From an uncultured bacterium (lineage in GTDB: Bacteria > Bacillota > Clostridia > UBA1381), in contig CAJMRL010000015.1 of the NCBI GenBank assembly GCA_905215805.1, forward strand, positions 1 through 62,164: a stretch of 62,164 nt of DNA, written 5' to 3'. A program made the position numbers and the translations under genes. How positions within the stretch are numbered: the first letter of the stretch is position 1; the number at the start of each line of letters is the position of its first letter. The notes beneath the pieces are model-generated. The model was not told where the DNA came from. It did no database searches and saw only the letters and a program-made list of their open reading frames with translations. Positions 35,036 to 43,852 of the stretch are shown one piece after another.

Positions 35036-35064
35036 TTGACTTAATGAGTCATTTGTGATATGAT
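35036..35064 (+). promoter_or_regulatory. Sigma-A-type promoter of the glycosyltransferase gene
   Basis: TTGACT (35036-35041) and TATGAT (35059-35064), 17-nt spacing. It leaves a leader of about 90 nt in which I see no known riboswitch. Confidence 0.65.
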
Positions 35065-35160
35065 AATTTAAAATGTTAAGAGGGTTTTGTCTGCGCCGCT
35101 CTCGAAACTATTAAATACTACTTATAAAATAAGACTTATTGATGTTCAGAGGGAAGAATA

Positions 35161-36495
35161 ATGATAATCGAAACAGTTCAAAATGTGAATCTTATAGTGG
35201 GCATTTTGTTTTTTTTGTTGTATTTTTACCAGTTTGTATATATACTTGTGCCTTTTTTAAAAAAGGATAAGCCGCATAAGGAAACGGTGTTCCACAAGTA
35301 TGCGGTGCTGATATCGGCGAGAAACGAAGAAAATGTTATAGCAACTTTGGTAGATTCTATACATCATCAGGATTATCCGCAGGAGTTCATAGACATCTAT
35401 GTCATAGCGGACAATTGCGATGATGAAACCGCGGCAAGAGCGAGGGAAGCCGGGGCAAATGTTTTTGTAAGACATGACAAAAAAAAGGTTGGTAAGGGCT
35501 ATGCGCTTGATTATGCGCTGCATAGGATTTTTAAAGAGCATGGAAAAGATGCGTATGACGGCTTTTTCGTGTTTGATGCGGACAATATTCTTGATACCAA
35601 TTATATTTCAGCAATGAACCGCACATTTTCTGACGGACACCGTATAATTACAAGCTATAGAAATTCAACAAATTATGGTACAAACTGGATAAGCGCCGGA
35701 TATGCGCTTTGGTATATAAGAGAATCAAAATTTTTGAATTATTCCAGAATGCTTCTGGGAACAGGCTGTGCTATTTCAGGTACGGGTTTTCTTGTGAGCA
35801 AGGAGGTTATTCATAAGAATGATGGATGGAAATATTTTCTCCTTACCGAGGATATAGAATTTTCAATATCAAATTCTATGGAGGGAGAAAAGATCGCCTA
35901 TTGCAAGGATGCTATATTGTATGATGAGCAGCCGCAGACATTTAAGCAGTCATGGACGCAGCGCCTGAGATGGGCAAGGGGATTTTTACAGGTTTTTAAA
36001 AAGTATGGATTTAAACTTTTCGGGCACATTTTTAAGGATAAAAGCTTTACATGCTATGATATGTCCATGACAATACTCCCCGCTATTTTTCTTACATTGT
36101 TTATAGCGGTCATAAATACCATAGCGATAACGGTAGGGATTTGCCGCGGAGAAGATTGGCATGGCTTGGCGATCTCTCTTATACAGTGGGTCAGCAGTGC
36201 ATATATTATGATGGTGATGCTGGGTGCAATAACAACGGTATGTGAAAGTAAAAGGATACATACAAGCGCGTGGAAGAAATTTAAATATCTTTTTACTTTC
36301 CCGATCTTTCTTTTTACGTATGTACCGATTTCTATTGTGGCTATATTTAAGAATGTACAGTGGGAGCCGACAAGACATCATGGCCCGTCTGTCAGCGCGA
36401 AAAAGATAGAGGAAACAAAGGAATGCGTAAGCGAAAAAACAATCAATATGTCCAGACAGAATAATTTATATGAAAAAGTTGAAAAAAACTATTGA
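35161..36495 (+). CDS. Membrane glycosyltransferase, family 2
   Basis: A 444-residue processive-type GT2 enzyme. One N-terminal membrane helix (about residues 10-34), then the catalytic domain with SARNEENVIA, VIADNCDD, FDADN (DxD-like), LTEDIEF and QRLRWARG (QxxRW). Three more membrane helices lie at the C-terminus. These motifs indicate polymerisation or lipid-linked sugar transfer from a UDP-sugar, as in hyaluronan or poly-GlcNAc synthases. The product is unknown and no partner polysaccharide genes are adjacent. Confidence 0.85.
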   Translation: MIIETVQNVNLIVGILFFLLYFYQFVYILVPFLKKDKPHKETVFHKYAVLISARNEENVIATLVDSIHHQDYPQEFIDIYVIADNCDDETAARAREAGANVFVRHDKKKVGKGYALDYALHRIFKEHGKDAYDGFFVFDADNILDTNYISAMNRTFSDGHRIITSYRNSTNYGTNWISAGYALWYIRESKFLNYSRMLLGTGCAISGTGFLVSKEVIHKNDGWKYFLLTEDIEFSISNSMEGEKIAYCKDAILYDEQPQTFKQSWTQRLRWARGFLQVFKKYGFKLFGHIFKDKSFTCYDMSMTILPAIFLTLFIAVINTIAITVGICRGEDWHGLAISLIQWVSSAYIMMVMLGAITTVCESKRIHTSAWKKFKYLFTFPIFLFTYVPISIVAIFKNVQWEPTRHHGPSVSAKKIEETKECVSEKTINMSRQNNLYEKVEKNY

Positions 36496-36520
36496 TTTTT
36501 TTGCTGAAATAAGGTACAAT
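36492..36520 (+). promoter_or_regulatory. Sigma-A-type promoter of efp
   Basis: TTGATT (36492-36497) and TACAAT (36515-36520) with 17-nt spacing, overlapping the stop of the upstream gene. Confidence 0.65.
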
Positions 36521-36564
36521 ATTGTTGTATAGATTTATAAATGAACATTTAGGAGGATTTTAAG

Positions 36565-37128
36565 ATGGTAACAGCAGGTGATTTCAGAAACGGCGTTACT
36601 TTTGAATTGGACGGCGGCGTTTGGCAAGTAGTAGAATTTCAGCATGTAAAGCCCGGTAAGGGAGCTGCTTTTGTAAGAACAAAAATAAAGAATGTTATAA
36701 CCGGTAGTGTGGTTGAAAAAACTTTCAGACCTACAGAGAAATTTGAAAATGCTTATGTAGAAAGAAAGGATATGCAGTATTCATACAGCGACGGAGATTT
36801 GTATTACTTTATGGATCAGGAAACATTTGATATGCTTCCTATCGGTAAGGATACAGTTGGCGATGCTATGAAGTTTGTAAAAGAGAATGATGTATGTAAG
36901 GTGCTTTCATATAAGGGCAATGTTTTTGGTCTTGAGCCGCCTACTTTTGTTGAGTTAGCAATTACCGAGACAGAGCCGGGATTTGCCGGAAATACAGCTA
37001 CAGGCGCTACAAAGCCGGCAACGCTTGAAACAGGTGCTGTGATTCAGGTGCCGCTTTTCGTTGACGGAAGCGATATTATCCGCGTTGATACAAGAACCGG
37101 AGAATACATGGAAAGAGTGAATAAATAA
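36565..37128 (+). CDS. efp: Elongation factor P
   Basis: A 187-residue translation factor that relieves ribosome stalling at polyproline. The loop HVKPGKGAAFVRTK puts Lys32 at the position modified in other bacteria. The three-domain length is standard, and RVDTRTGEYMERV ends the protein as usual. AGGAGG precedes the ATG. Confidence 0.97.
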   Translation: MVTAGDFRNGVTFELDGGVWQVVEFQHVKPGKGAAFVRTKIKNVITGSVVEKTFRPTEKFENAYVERKDMQYSYSDGDLYYFMDQETFDMLPIGKDTVGDAMKFVKENDVCKVLSYKGNVFGLEPPTFVELAITETEPGFAGNTATGATKPATLETGAVIQVPLFVDGSDIIRVDTRTGEYMERVNK

Positions 37129-37142
37129 ATTGAGCTTATACG

Positions 37143-37170
37143 GGCGGTGGCGTTGTCATCGCCTGTTTTG
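37143..37170 (+). terminator. Probable terminator after efp
   Basis: GGCGGTG (37143-37149) pairs with CATCGCC (37157-37163), followed by TGTTTTG. It is flanked by an outer AGCTTATA/TATAAGCT pair that could extend the fold. Confidence 0.6.
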
Positions 37171-37231
37171 GCATATATAAGCTGCGGATAAAATTTATTG
37201 TGTCTTGAAAGACGCAGAAGGGAGGTCCAAG

Positions 37232-37708
37232 ATGAGTGATTTATCAAAAAAGATTTCATATGTTAAAGGGTTTGCGGACGGATTGGATATAAGCCCTAAA
37301 AGTGCGGAGGGTAAGGTCATAGGAAAGATTCTTGAGGTATTGGAGGAAATGGCATCGGAGGTCGATGAGCTGGAGATGCGTCTTGAAGAGGCTCAGGATA
37401 TACTTGACGAGCTTGATGAAACAATGGATATGATGGCTGATGATATGTATGGAGACTCAATTGACGACGATGACAGATTCAGCGATGATGATGACGATTT
37501 CGACGATTTCGATGATTTGTTTGATGATGACGAAAAGGATGAAAGTGACGGCGATGTATTTGAAATACAGTGCCCTGCCTGCGGCGAAGATGTGATGATA
37601 GATTTTGATATGATAGAGGACGGAGAAAATATTATTTGTCCGAACTGTCATGAGGAAATAGAGCTTCAGCTCAATTTTGATGATGAAGACGATGAGCCGG
37701 AGGATTAA
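37232..37708 (+). CDS. CD1247-type protein with acidic linker and zinc ribbon
   Basis: A 158-residue protein. The N-terminal helical domain (KKISYVKGFADGLDI, then a long Glu-rich helix) matches the CD1247 N-terminal domain of clostridia. The middle is a dense Asp-rich stretch (about residues 80-110). The end is a zinc ribbon with CPAC and CPNC pairs. Function unknown; acidic linkers with zinc ribbons are common in RNA-polymerase- or ribosome-associated factors, but that is only analogy. ATG at 37232 has GGGAGG. It sits between efp and hemW. Confidence 0.75.
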   Translation: MSDLSKKISYVKGFADGLDISPKSAEGKVIGKILEVLEEMASEVDELEMRLEEAQDILDELDETMDMMADDMYGDSIDDDDRFSDDDDDFDDFDDLFDDDEKDESDGDVFEIQCPACGEDVMIDFDMIEDGENIICPNCHEEIELQLNFDDEDDEPED

Positions 37709-37784
37709 ATAAGCGGATCGATATTAAATCGGTGTTATTCAATGCCGGTTTGAGATTTTGAGGTTGCCGCATTAAGAAGTTCAT

Positions 37785-37818
37785 AGGGCTGTCGCTAAAA
37801 GCGGCAGCCTCTTTATTT
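37785..37818 (+). terminator. Intrinsic terminator before hemW
   Basis: AGGCTGCC-type stem: GGCTGTCGC (37787-37795) pairs with GCGGCAGCC (37801-37809) around TAAAA, followed by TCTTTATTT. Confidence 0.78.
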
Positions 37819-37832
37819 GGAGGTGGATAGCT

Positions 37833-38936
37833 GTGCACGGTCTATATGTGCATATACCGTTTTGTGTCAGGAAATGCGGATATTGTGATTTTGTATCATA
37901 CTGCGGTCAGGAGAGCAGGCATGATGAATATATTGATGCGCTCATAAGCGAAATGAGCGCTTATAAAGGAGAGCAGGTTGATACCGTATTTATCGGAGGA
38001 GGAACTCCAACGGTTTTAAGCGCACCGCTGCTGAATAAGCTGTGTACAGGTATAAGAAATTGCTTTGATTTGCAGGATAAGCTTGAATTTACTTGCGAGG
38101 CTAATCCCGGTACATTAAGTGAAGAAAAGCTTGACGCACTCTTGGAGGGCGGAGTGAATCGCCTGAGCATAGGCGTACAGTCTTTTAACGATAACGAGTT
38201 GCAGTGCATAGGAAGAATACACAGTGCGAAAGAGGCATACGATACGGTTTTAAGAGCTAAACAGGCGGGGTTTGATAATATAAGTATAGATCTAATGACG
38301 GCTTTGCCGTTTCAGACTATGGACAGTCTGAAAAACAGCCTTAAAACGGCGGTTTCCTTGCCTGTAAAGCATATAAGCGCATACAGTCTTATAATAGAGG
38401 ACAACACTCCCATAGCGGATGAATATAGAAACGGAAAGATAGTGTTGCCGGATGAGAACGAGGACAGGGAAATGTATTCAATGACTTCGGATTTTTTAAA
38501 AGAACATGGATTGTTTAGGTATGAAATATCAAATTATGCAGTGAAAGGGTATGAAAGCCGGCATAATATGAAATACTGGAAATGCGAAGAATATTACGGT
38601 ATAGGCGCGGCTGCTCATTCATATATTAACAGGATACGTTTTTCAAATACTTCGGATTTAGATAAATATATATCTGGGGAGTTCAGGAGCGGTGAAGAGG
38701 AAAGACTTACCCGAGAGGACATGATTTCGGAGTTTATAATAATGGGTATGCGAATGGATAAGGGAATAAGCAAAAAAGAATTTCAAGTGAGGTTTGGGAC
38801 TGATATAGAAAGCATTTACGGAAACGAGCTTAGACGGTTTACCGAAACGGGATTTATAATTGCCGATGATTTTGGATATAGATTCTCAGACAAAGGGCGC
38901 AATGTTTCCAATTCTATTTTGTGCGAATTTGTTTAA
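37833..38936 (+). CDS. hemW: Radical SAM heme chaperone HemW
   Basis: A 367-residue radical-SAM protein, formerly annotated as oxygen-independent coproporphyrinogen oxidase. YVHIPFCVRKCGYCDF holds Cys11, Cys15 and Cys18. GGGTPT and SIGVQSFN follow, as in HemW. HemW delivers heme to respiratory proteins in some bacteria; it often lies next to hrcA, as here. The start is GTG behind GGAGGTGG. Confidence 0.9.
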   Translation: MHGLYVHIPFCVRKCGYCDFVSYCGQESRHDEYIDALISEMSAYKGEQVDTVFIGGGTPTVLSAPLLNKLCTGIRNCFDLQDKLEFTCEANPGTLSEEKLDALLEGGVNRLSIGVQSFNDNELQCIGRIHSAKEAYDTVLRAKQAGFDNISIDLMTALPFQTMDSLKNSLKTAVSLPVKHISAYSLIIEDNTPIADEYRNGKIVLPDENEDREMYSMTSDFLKEHGLFRYEISNYAVKGYESRHNMKYWKCEEYYGIGAAAHSYINRIRFSNTSDLDKYISGEFRSGEEERLTREDMISEFIIMGMRMDKGISKKEFQVRFGTDIESIYGNELRRFTETGFIIADDFGYRFSDKGRNVSNSILCEFV

Positions 38937-38971
38937 ATTTGTGAATATTTTATTAATTGTGGTAAAAAGAC

Positions 38972-39005
38972 TTGACAATCAGAGGAAAGAGTGGTACATT
39001 ATAAT
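38972..39005 (+). promoter_or_regulatory. Promoter of the hrcA heat-shock operon
   Basis: TTGACA (38972-38977) is followed after 17 nt by TACATT (38995-39000), which overlaps a perfect TATAAT (39000-39005; 22-nt spacing). The CIRCE operator begins 3 nt downstream. Confidence 0.7.
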
Positions 39006-39007
39006 TG

Positions 39008-39034
39008 TTAGCACTCATTGTGGTTGAGTGCTAA
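39008..39034. promoter_or_regulatory. CIRCE operator (HrcA binding site)
   Basis: Perfect TTAGCACTC-N9-GAGTGCTAA, the consensus inverted repeat bound by HrcA. It lies on the transcription start region, so HrcA would block the whole hrcA-grpE-dnaK unit and release it on heat shock. Confidence 0.97.
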
Positions 39035-39051
39035 TAAAGGCGGTGAATCGA

Positions 39052-40095
39052 ATGGATTTAAATGAAAGAAAAAGAAAAATACTTCAGGCTATCATTGACG
39101 AATATATCGGCACCGCAGAGCCTGTAGGTTCACGTGCAATATCCAAAAAACAGGATCTTGGACTTTCAAGCGCTACGATAAGAAATGAGATGGCAGATCT
39201 TGAGGAGATGGGTTATCTTATTCAGCCGTATACTTCAGCGGGACGTATACCCTCGGATGCGGGCTACAGATTTTATGTGAATCAGCTTATGCACAGGTAT
39301 CAGATAAGCATGGAGGCGGTGGCAAAGCTTCAAAAGGAGCTTGAGTCACGCGTAAATAAGCTGGATATTATAATTCGCAGAGCTGGCATGCTTGCTTCAG
39401 CTTTAACGGATTATACAGCGTTTATAACCTCTCCGTCCACGAAAGGAGCGGTTATAAATAAAATAGATCTCGTTCCAATAGCATCAAATGCCGTTATGCT
39501 TATAATAGTAACTGATACGGTAAGAAGCCAGATCATGAATGTTGAGCTTGACGAGAGTACCTGCGAAAGACTTGCGGGGATTTTTAACGGAAAGCTTGCG
39601 GGTTTATCGGCTGAGCAGATTTCCTTTGAAACAATAAAGGAAATTGAGAGCGAGATAAAATCGGAGCTTACGCTTCATCCTAAGGTACTTATAAGCATAA
39701 TGAATTTTGTGTATGAAACTATAGCGGACGGCGACGATACGGAGATATATATTCAGAATGCAAGGTCGATACTGCGATATCCTGAATATTCGGATGTAGA
39801 GAAAGCACGGAAGTTGTTTGGATTTTTTGAAAACAAGGAAGATTTGAAAAAGCTTATATCCTCTTCTGATAATGAAGAAGGAGTTACGGCGAGAATAGGC
39901 AGAGAGAATCAGGATGAGATTCTTAATGACTGTTCGCTTGTGACTGTTAATTATACTCTTGGGGGACATAATGCCGGACAGATAGGCATTATCGGACCTA
40001 AGAGAATGAATTACGCTAAGGTTTTTGCAAGTCTGGATTTGATTTCGAGTGAAATAGATAGGCTTATAAACCAATATCTTATGGGTAATGGATAA
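39052..40095 (+). CDS. hrcA: Heat-inducible transcription repressor HrcA
   Basis: A 347-residue repressor: N-terminal winged helix (RKRKILQAIIDEYIGTAEPVG, SSATIRNEMADLEEMGYL), then a GAF-like dimer domain ending in LGGHNAGQIGIIGPKRM. It binds the CIRCE site just upstream and so regulates itself, grpE and dnaK. ATG at 39052 has AAAGGCGGTGA; eight codons upstream in frame overlap the CIRCE and are rejected. Confidence 0.97.
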   Translation: MDLNERKRKILQAIIDEYIGTAEPVGSRAISKKQDLGLSSATIRNEMADLEEMGYLIQPYTSAGRIPSDAGYRFYVNQLMHRYQISMEAVAKLQKELESRVNKLDIIIRRAGMLASALTDYTAFITSPSTKGAVINKIDLVPIASNAVMLIIVTDTVRSQIMNVELDESTCERLAGIFNGKLAGLSAEQISFETIKEIESEIKSELTLHPKVLISIMNFVYETIADGDDTEIYIQNARSILRYPEYSDVEKARKLFGFFENKEDLKKLISSSDNEEGVTARIGRENQDEILNDCSLVTVNYTLGGHNAGQIGIIGPKRMNYAKVFASLDLISSEIDRLINQYLMGNG

Positions 40096-40123
40096 GCCAT
40101 AGCAGAGAAAGGGGCGAAAATAA

Positions 40124-40654
40124 ATGTCCAAAAAGGAAGAAAAAAAGGCGGCGGAAACTGAAAATACCGAAGTGGAAAAGGAAGAAACAGAACAGCCGGA
40201 GGAGTCGAAGGAGGAGGAGCTTACAAAAAAGCTTGCTGAGCAGACTGATAAATATACAAGGCTTTTTGCAGAATATGATAATTTCCGCAAGCGCAGTGCC
40301 AGAGAAAAGGATGCGAGGTATGCTGATGCCGTAATAGATGCGGTCGCAGCAATACTGCCTATAGGCGATAATCTCGAAAGAGCGCTGCAAACTGAGGTTG
40401 ACTCCGAGGATGCAAAAAAGCTCAAGGAGGGCGTTGAAATGGTCATGAAGCAATTCAACGATACTCTCGAAAAGCTGAATATAAAACCTATCAAGGCAGT
40501 TGGCGAGCAGTTTGACCCGACACTTCATAATGCGGTTATGCATATTGAGGACGAAAGCATTGACGACAATACTGTTGTAGAGGAGTTCATGAAGGGATAT
40601 ATCTACAAGGATGACAGAGTTGTGCGTCATTCCATGGTAAAGGTTGCAAACTAA
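40124..40654 (+). CDS. grpE: Nucleotide exchange factor GrpE
   Basis: A 176-residue cochaperone that releases ADP from DnaK. A charged Glu/Lys-rich N-terminus precedes the long helix (LAEQTDKYTRLFAEYDNFRKR). The C-terminal beta part has GEQFDPTLHNAV and VVRHSMVKVA, all typical. It follows hrcA by 28 nt behind AAAGGGG. Confidence 0.96.
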   Translation: MSKKEEKKAAETENTEVEKEETEQPEESKEEELTKKLAEQTDKYTRLFAEYDNFRKRSAREKDARYADAVIDAVAAILPIGDNLERALQTEVDSEDAKKLKEGVEMVMKQFNDTLEKLNIKPIKAVGEQFDPTLHNAVMHIEDESIDDNTVVEEFMKGYIYKDDRVVRHSMVKVAN

Positions 40655-40705
40655 TATTTTGTAAATAAAGGTATATTTGATATAGTTTTTAAGGAGGAAT
40701 TCAAA

Positions 40706-42553
40706 ATGGGAAAAATAATTGGTATTGATTTGGGAACAACAAACTCATGTGTAGCAGTTATGGAAGGCGGAAAGCCGAATGTAATCACAAACAGTGAGGG
40801 TGCAAGAACAACTCCTTCTGTTGTAGCGTTCCAAAAGGATGGAGAAAGAATAGTTGGTCAGGTCGCAAAAAGAGCGGCAGTTACAAATGCTGACAGAACA
40901 ATCATGTCAATAAAGAGAAAGATGGGTACAGCTGAAAAAGTTACTATAGATGGAAAGGCATATACTCCTCAGGAGATTTCAGCTATGATCCTTACAAAAA
41001 TAAAGAATGACGCCGAAGCATATCTCGGTGAGAAGGTAACAGAAGCTGTTATAACAGTTCCTGCATACTTTAACGACTCACAGCGTCAGGCTACAAAGGA
41101 CGCGGGTAAAATCGCAGGTCTTGATGTAAAGAGAATTATAAACGAGCCGACAGCGGCAGCTCTTGCATACGGAATGAGCGATAAAGAGCAGAAGATCATG
41201 GTATATGACCTCGGCGGCGGTACATTCGATGTATCTATTCTTGAAATCGCCGATGGTGTCTTTGAGGTTCTTTCAACAAACGGCGATACGCATTTGGGCG
41301 GCGATGACTTTGACCAGAGAATTATAGATTATCTTGTATCAGAGTTTAAGAAGTCGGACGGAATAGATCTTTCAGGCGATAAGATGGCTATGCAGAGATT
41401 AAAGGAAGCAGCTGAAAAGTCAAAGATTGAGCTTTCATCAACAACTACTTCCAATGTTAATCTTCCGTTTATTACAGCTGATGCTTCTGGTCCAAAGCAT
41501 ATGGACATCACTCTTACAAAGGCTAAGTTTGATGAGCTTACAGCAGATCTTGTTGACAGAACGATCACATGTATAAGAAACGCTATGCGTGATGCGGGTC
41601 TTTCAAAGGGAGATATAAATGAGGTTCTTCTTGTCGGCGGTTCTTCAAGAATCCCTGCTGTACAGGAAGCTGTAAAGAGAGAAATGGGAAAAGAGCCGCA
41701 TAAGGGAATCAATCCTGATGAATGTGTTGCTGTAGGCGCTGCTATTCAGGGCGGCGTAATCAACCAGGATGAGGGTACAGGCGATATCCTTCTTCTTGAT
41801 GTAACACCGCTTTCACTCGGTATTGAAACAATGGGCGGCGTATTTACAAAGCTTATAGAAAGAAATACTACAATCCCGACAAATAAGAGCCAGATATTCT
41901 CAACAGCTGCAGATGGTCAGACATCGGTTGAAGTTCATGTTCTTCAGGGTGAGAGAGAAATGGCGCAGTACAATAAGACTTTGGGACGCTTTAATCTTAC
42001 AGGCATAGCTCCGGCTCCGAGAGGCGTACCGCAGATCGAGGTTACATTCGATATTGACGCTAACGGTATAGTTAAAGTAAGCGCTAAGGATCTTGGAACA
42101 GGAAATGAGCAGAAGATCACTATTACAGCGTCAACAAACCTCAGTGATGAAGATATTGACAGAGCTGTAAAAGAAGCGGAGAAATATGCCGAGGAAGATA
42201 AAAAGCGTAAGGAAGAGGTTGAAACAAGAAATAATGCTGAATCGTTAGTATATCAGTGTGAAAAGGCTTTGAAGGACGCCGGAGACAAGGTAGACGCAAA
42301 TACAAAGTCAATGGTTGAGGGTGAAATTGAGAAGGTCAAGGAAGCTCTCAAGGGTACGGACAGCGCTGCTATAAAGGCTGCTACAGAGGAGCTTCAGCAG
42401 AAGTTCTATACAGTAGCTCAGCAGCTTTACAGTCAGGCAAATCCGCAGGGAGGAGCTCAGGCAGATCCGAATGCGGCAGCAGGCGGTGCTCAGCAGGGAG
42501 GTCCGGATGTATACGAAGCTGATTACAGAGAGGTTGACAACGATAATCAGTAA
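40706..42553 (+). CDS. dnaK: Molecular chaperone DnaK (Hsp70)
   Basis: A 615-residue Hsp70. The ATPase domain opens with IGIDLGTTNSCVAVMEG and shows NEPTAAALAYG and YDLGGGTFDVS. The peptide-binding domain (DVTPLSLGIETMGG) and helical lid follow. The C-terminal Gly/Ala/Gln-rich linker ends in YEADYREVDND rather than the enterobacterial EEVKD tail. AAGGAGG precedes the ATG. A terminator separates it from dnaJ. Confidence 0.98.
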   Translation: MGKIIGIDLGTTNSCVAVMEGGKPNVITNSEGARTTPSVVAFQKDGERIVGQVAKRAAVTNADRTIMSIKRKMGTAEKVTIDGKAYTPQEISAMILTKIKNDAEAYLGEKVTEAVITVPAYFNDSQRQATKDAGKIAGLDVKRIINEPTAAALAYGMSDKEQKIMVYDLGGGTFDVSILEIADGVFEVLSTNGDTHLGGDDFDQRIIDYLVSEFKKSDGIDLSGDKMAMQRLKEAAEKSKIELSSTTTSNVNLPFITADASGPKHMDITLTKAKFDELTADLVDRTITCIRNAMRDAGLSKGDINEVLLVGGSSRIPAVQEAVKREMGKEPHKGINPDECVAVGAAIQGGVINQDEGTGDILLLDVTPLSLGIETMGGVFTKLIERNTTIPTNKSQIFSTAADGQTSVEVHVLQGEREMAQYNKTLGRFNLTGIAPAPRGVPQIEVTFDIDANGIVKVSAKDLGTGNEQKITITASTNLSDEDIDRAVKEAEKYAEEDKKRKEEVETRNNAESLVYQCEKALKDAGDKVDANTKSMVEGEIEKVKEALKGTDSAAIKAATEELQQKFYTVAQQLYSQANPQGGAQADPNAAAGGAQQGGPDVYEADYREVDNDNQ

Positions 42554-42570
42554 GCTATATAAACTTGATA

Positions 42571-42596
42571 AGGGCGGGCATTTGTCCGCCTTTTTC
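42571..42596 (+). terminator. Intrinsic terminator after dnaK
   Basis: GGCGGGC (42573-42579) pairs with GTCCGCC (42584-42590, one G-U), followed by TTTTTC. Confidence 0.85.
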
Positions 42597-42649
42597 GGGG
42601 TAACAAGAAATATTATTTATTGGTGTTGAAATTATTTTCTTTCACCCCC

Positions 42650-42678
42650 TTTACAAATTTGGATTTTTGATGTATAAT
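42650..42678 (+). promoter_or_regulatory. Sigma-A-type promoter of dnaJ
   Basis: TTTACA (42650-42655) and TATAAT (42673-42678), 17-nt spacing, without a CIRCE. dnaJ may thus be expressed apart from the HrcA-controlled genes. Confidence 0.7.
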
Positions 42679-42707
42679 TATGTGAGTTATCAAAGTAGGT
42701 GAGTAAA

Positions 42708-43841
42708 TTGGCTGAAAAAAGAGATTATTATGAGGTTCTTGGCGTTTCCAAGGATGCGTCTGAGAATGATATAAAAAAAGCATACAGAAAAGCTGCCATG
42801 AAATACCACCCAGACAGGAATCCGGGCAATAAGGAAGCCGAAGAAAAATTTAAAGAGGTAAACGAAGCATATGCTGTTCTTTCCGATAAGGATAAGCGTG
42901 CAAAGTATGACCAGTTTGGCCATGCAGGAGTAGATCCGAACTTTGGTGCAGGAGCAGGCGGAAGCGGCTTCGGTGGCTTCGGCGGATTTGAGGATATATT
43001 CTCGGATTTGTTTGGCGGCGGTTTTGGAGGCGGCTTCGGCGGCGGTTCGAGGCGCAACGGCCCGAGACGCGGACGCGATGTGCAGCAGATAGTTGATGTT
43101 ACATTTGAAGAGGCGGCTTTTGGTACAAAGAAAAAGCTTAATATAACGAAGATGGAAAAATGTTCGACTTGTAACGGCAGCGGAGCGAAGCCGGGAACAA
43201 GTCCGGAAACATGTTCGTTCTGTAACGGTACCGGTCAGACTGTACAGCAGCAGAGAACGATGTTCGGCTTTTCAAATGTAGTAAGTACTTGTCAGCATTG
43301 TCATGGTACAGGTAAGATAATAAAAGAACCATGCCGTGACTGTCGCGGAACAGGCAAGGTAAGAAAGCAGAAGCAGATAGAGGTAAGTATACCGGCAGGT
43401 ATAGATAATGGTCAGACAATTCAGATTACCGGAGCAGGTGAAGCAGGGGACAGAGGAGGTCCGAACGGAGATCTTCTTATTACGGTTCGTGTGCATCCTC
43501 ATGCGGTATTTGAGCGTGACGGCTATAATGTATATATAGATGTTCCGGTAACTATGGTTCAGGCGGCTTTAGGCGCTACCCTAAAGGTTCCGACGCTTGA
43601 CGGGTTAGTGGATTTGAAGATTCCGGAAGGAACTCAGACAGATGCGCGTTTTAGAATGAGAGGGAAGGGAATACCGTTCATGCAGGGCAGCGGAAGAGGA
43701 GATATGTATGTTACTGTCAAGGTTGAAATCCCTAAAAATCTGAGCGCAAACCAGAAGGAGCTTCTAAGGGAATTTGAGGATGATAAAAATTATAAACAGA
43801 AGAAGTCCTTCTTCAATAAGGTAAAGGACTTGTTTAATTAA
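42708..43841 (+). CDS. dnaJ: Chaperone protein DnaJ (Hsp40)
   Basis: A 377-residue type I Hsp40: J domain with YHPDRN, a Gly/Phe-rich linker, four CxxCxGxG zinc repeats and a C-terminal substrate domain. It stimulates the DnaK ATPase. I prefer TTG at 42708, because AGGTGAG lies at good distance and the protein then begins MAEKRDYYEVLGV, as in relatives; a GTG three codons upstream overlaps that site. hisD follows within 11 nt. Confidence 0.95.
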   Translation: MAEKRDYYEVLGVSKDASENDIKKAYRKAAMKYHPDRNPGNKEAEEKFKEVNEAYAVLSDKDKRAKYDQFGHAGVDPNFGAGAGGSGFGGFGGFEDIFSDLFGGGFGGGFGGGSRRNGPRRGRDVQQIVDVTFEEAAFGTKKKLNITKMEKCSTCNGSGAKPGTSPETCSFCNGTGQTVQQQRTMFGFSNVVSTCQHCHGTGKIIKEPCRDCRGTGKVRKQKQIEVSIPAGIDNGQTIQITGAGEAGDRGGPNGDLLITVRVHPHAVFERDGYNVYIDVPVTMVQAALGATLKVPTLDGLVDLKIPEGTQTDARFRMRGKGIPFMQGSGRGDMYVTVKVEIPKNLSANQKELLREFEDDKNYKQKKSFFNKVKDLFN

Positions 43842-43852
43842 GGAGAATGAAT

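Noticed and set aside
35065..35160. Riboswitch in the leader of the glycosyltransferase gene
   Set aside because: I saw no conserved core of a known class (for example c-di-GMP or glycine) and no terminator or anti-terminator pair.
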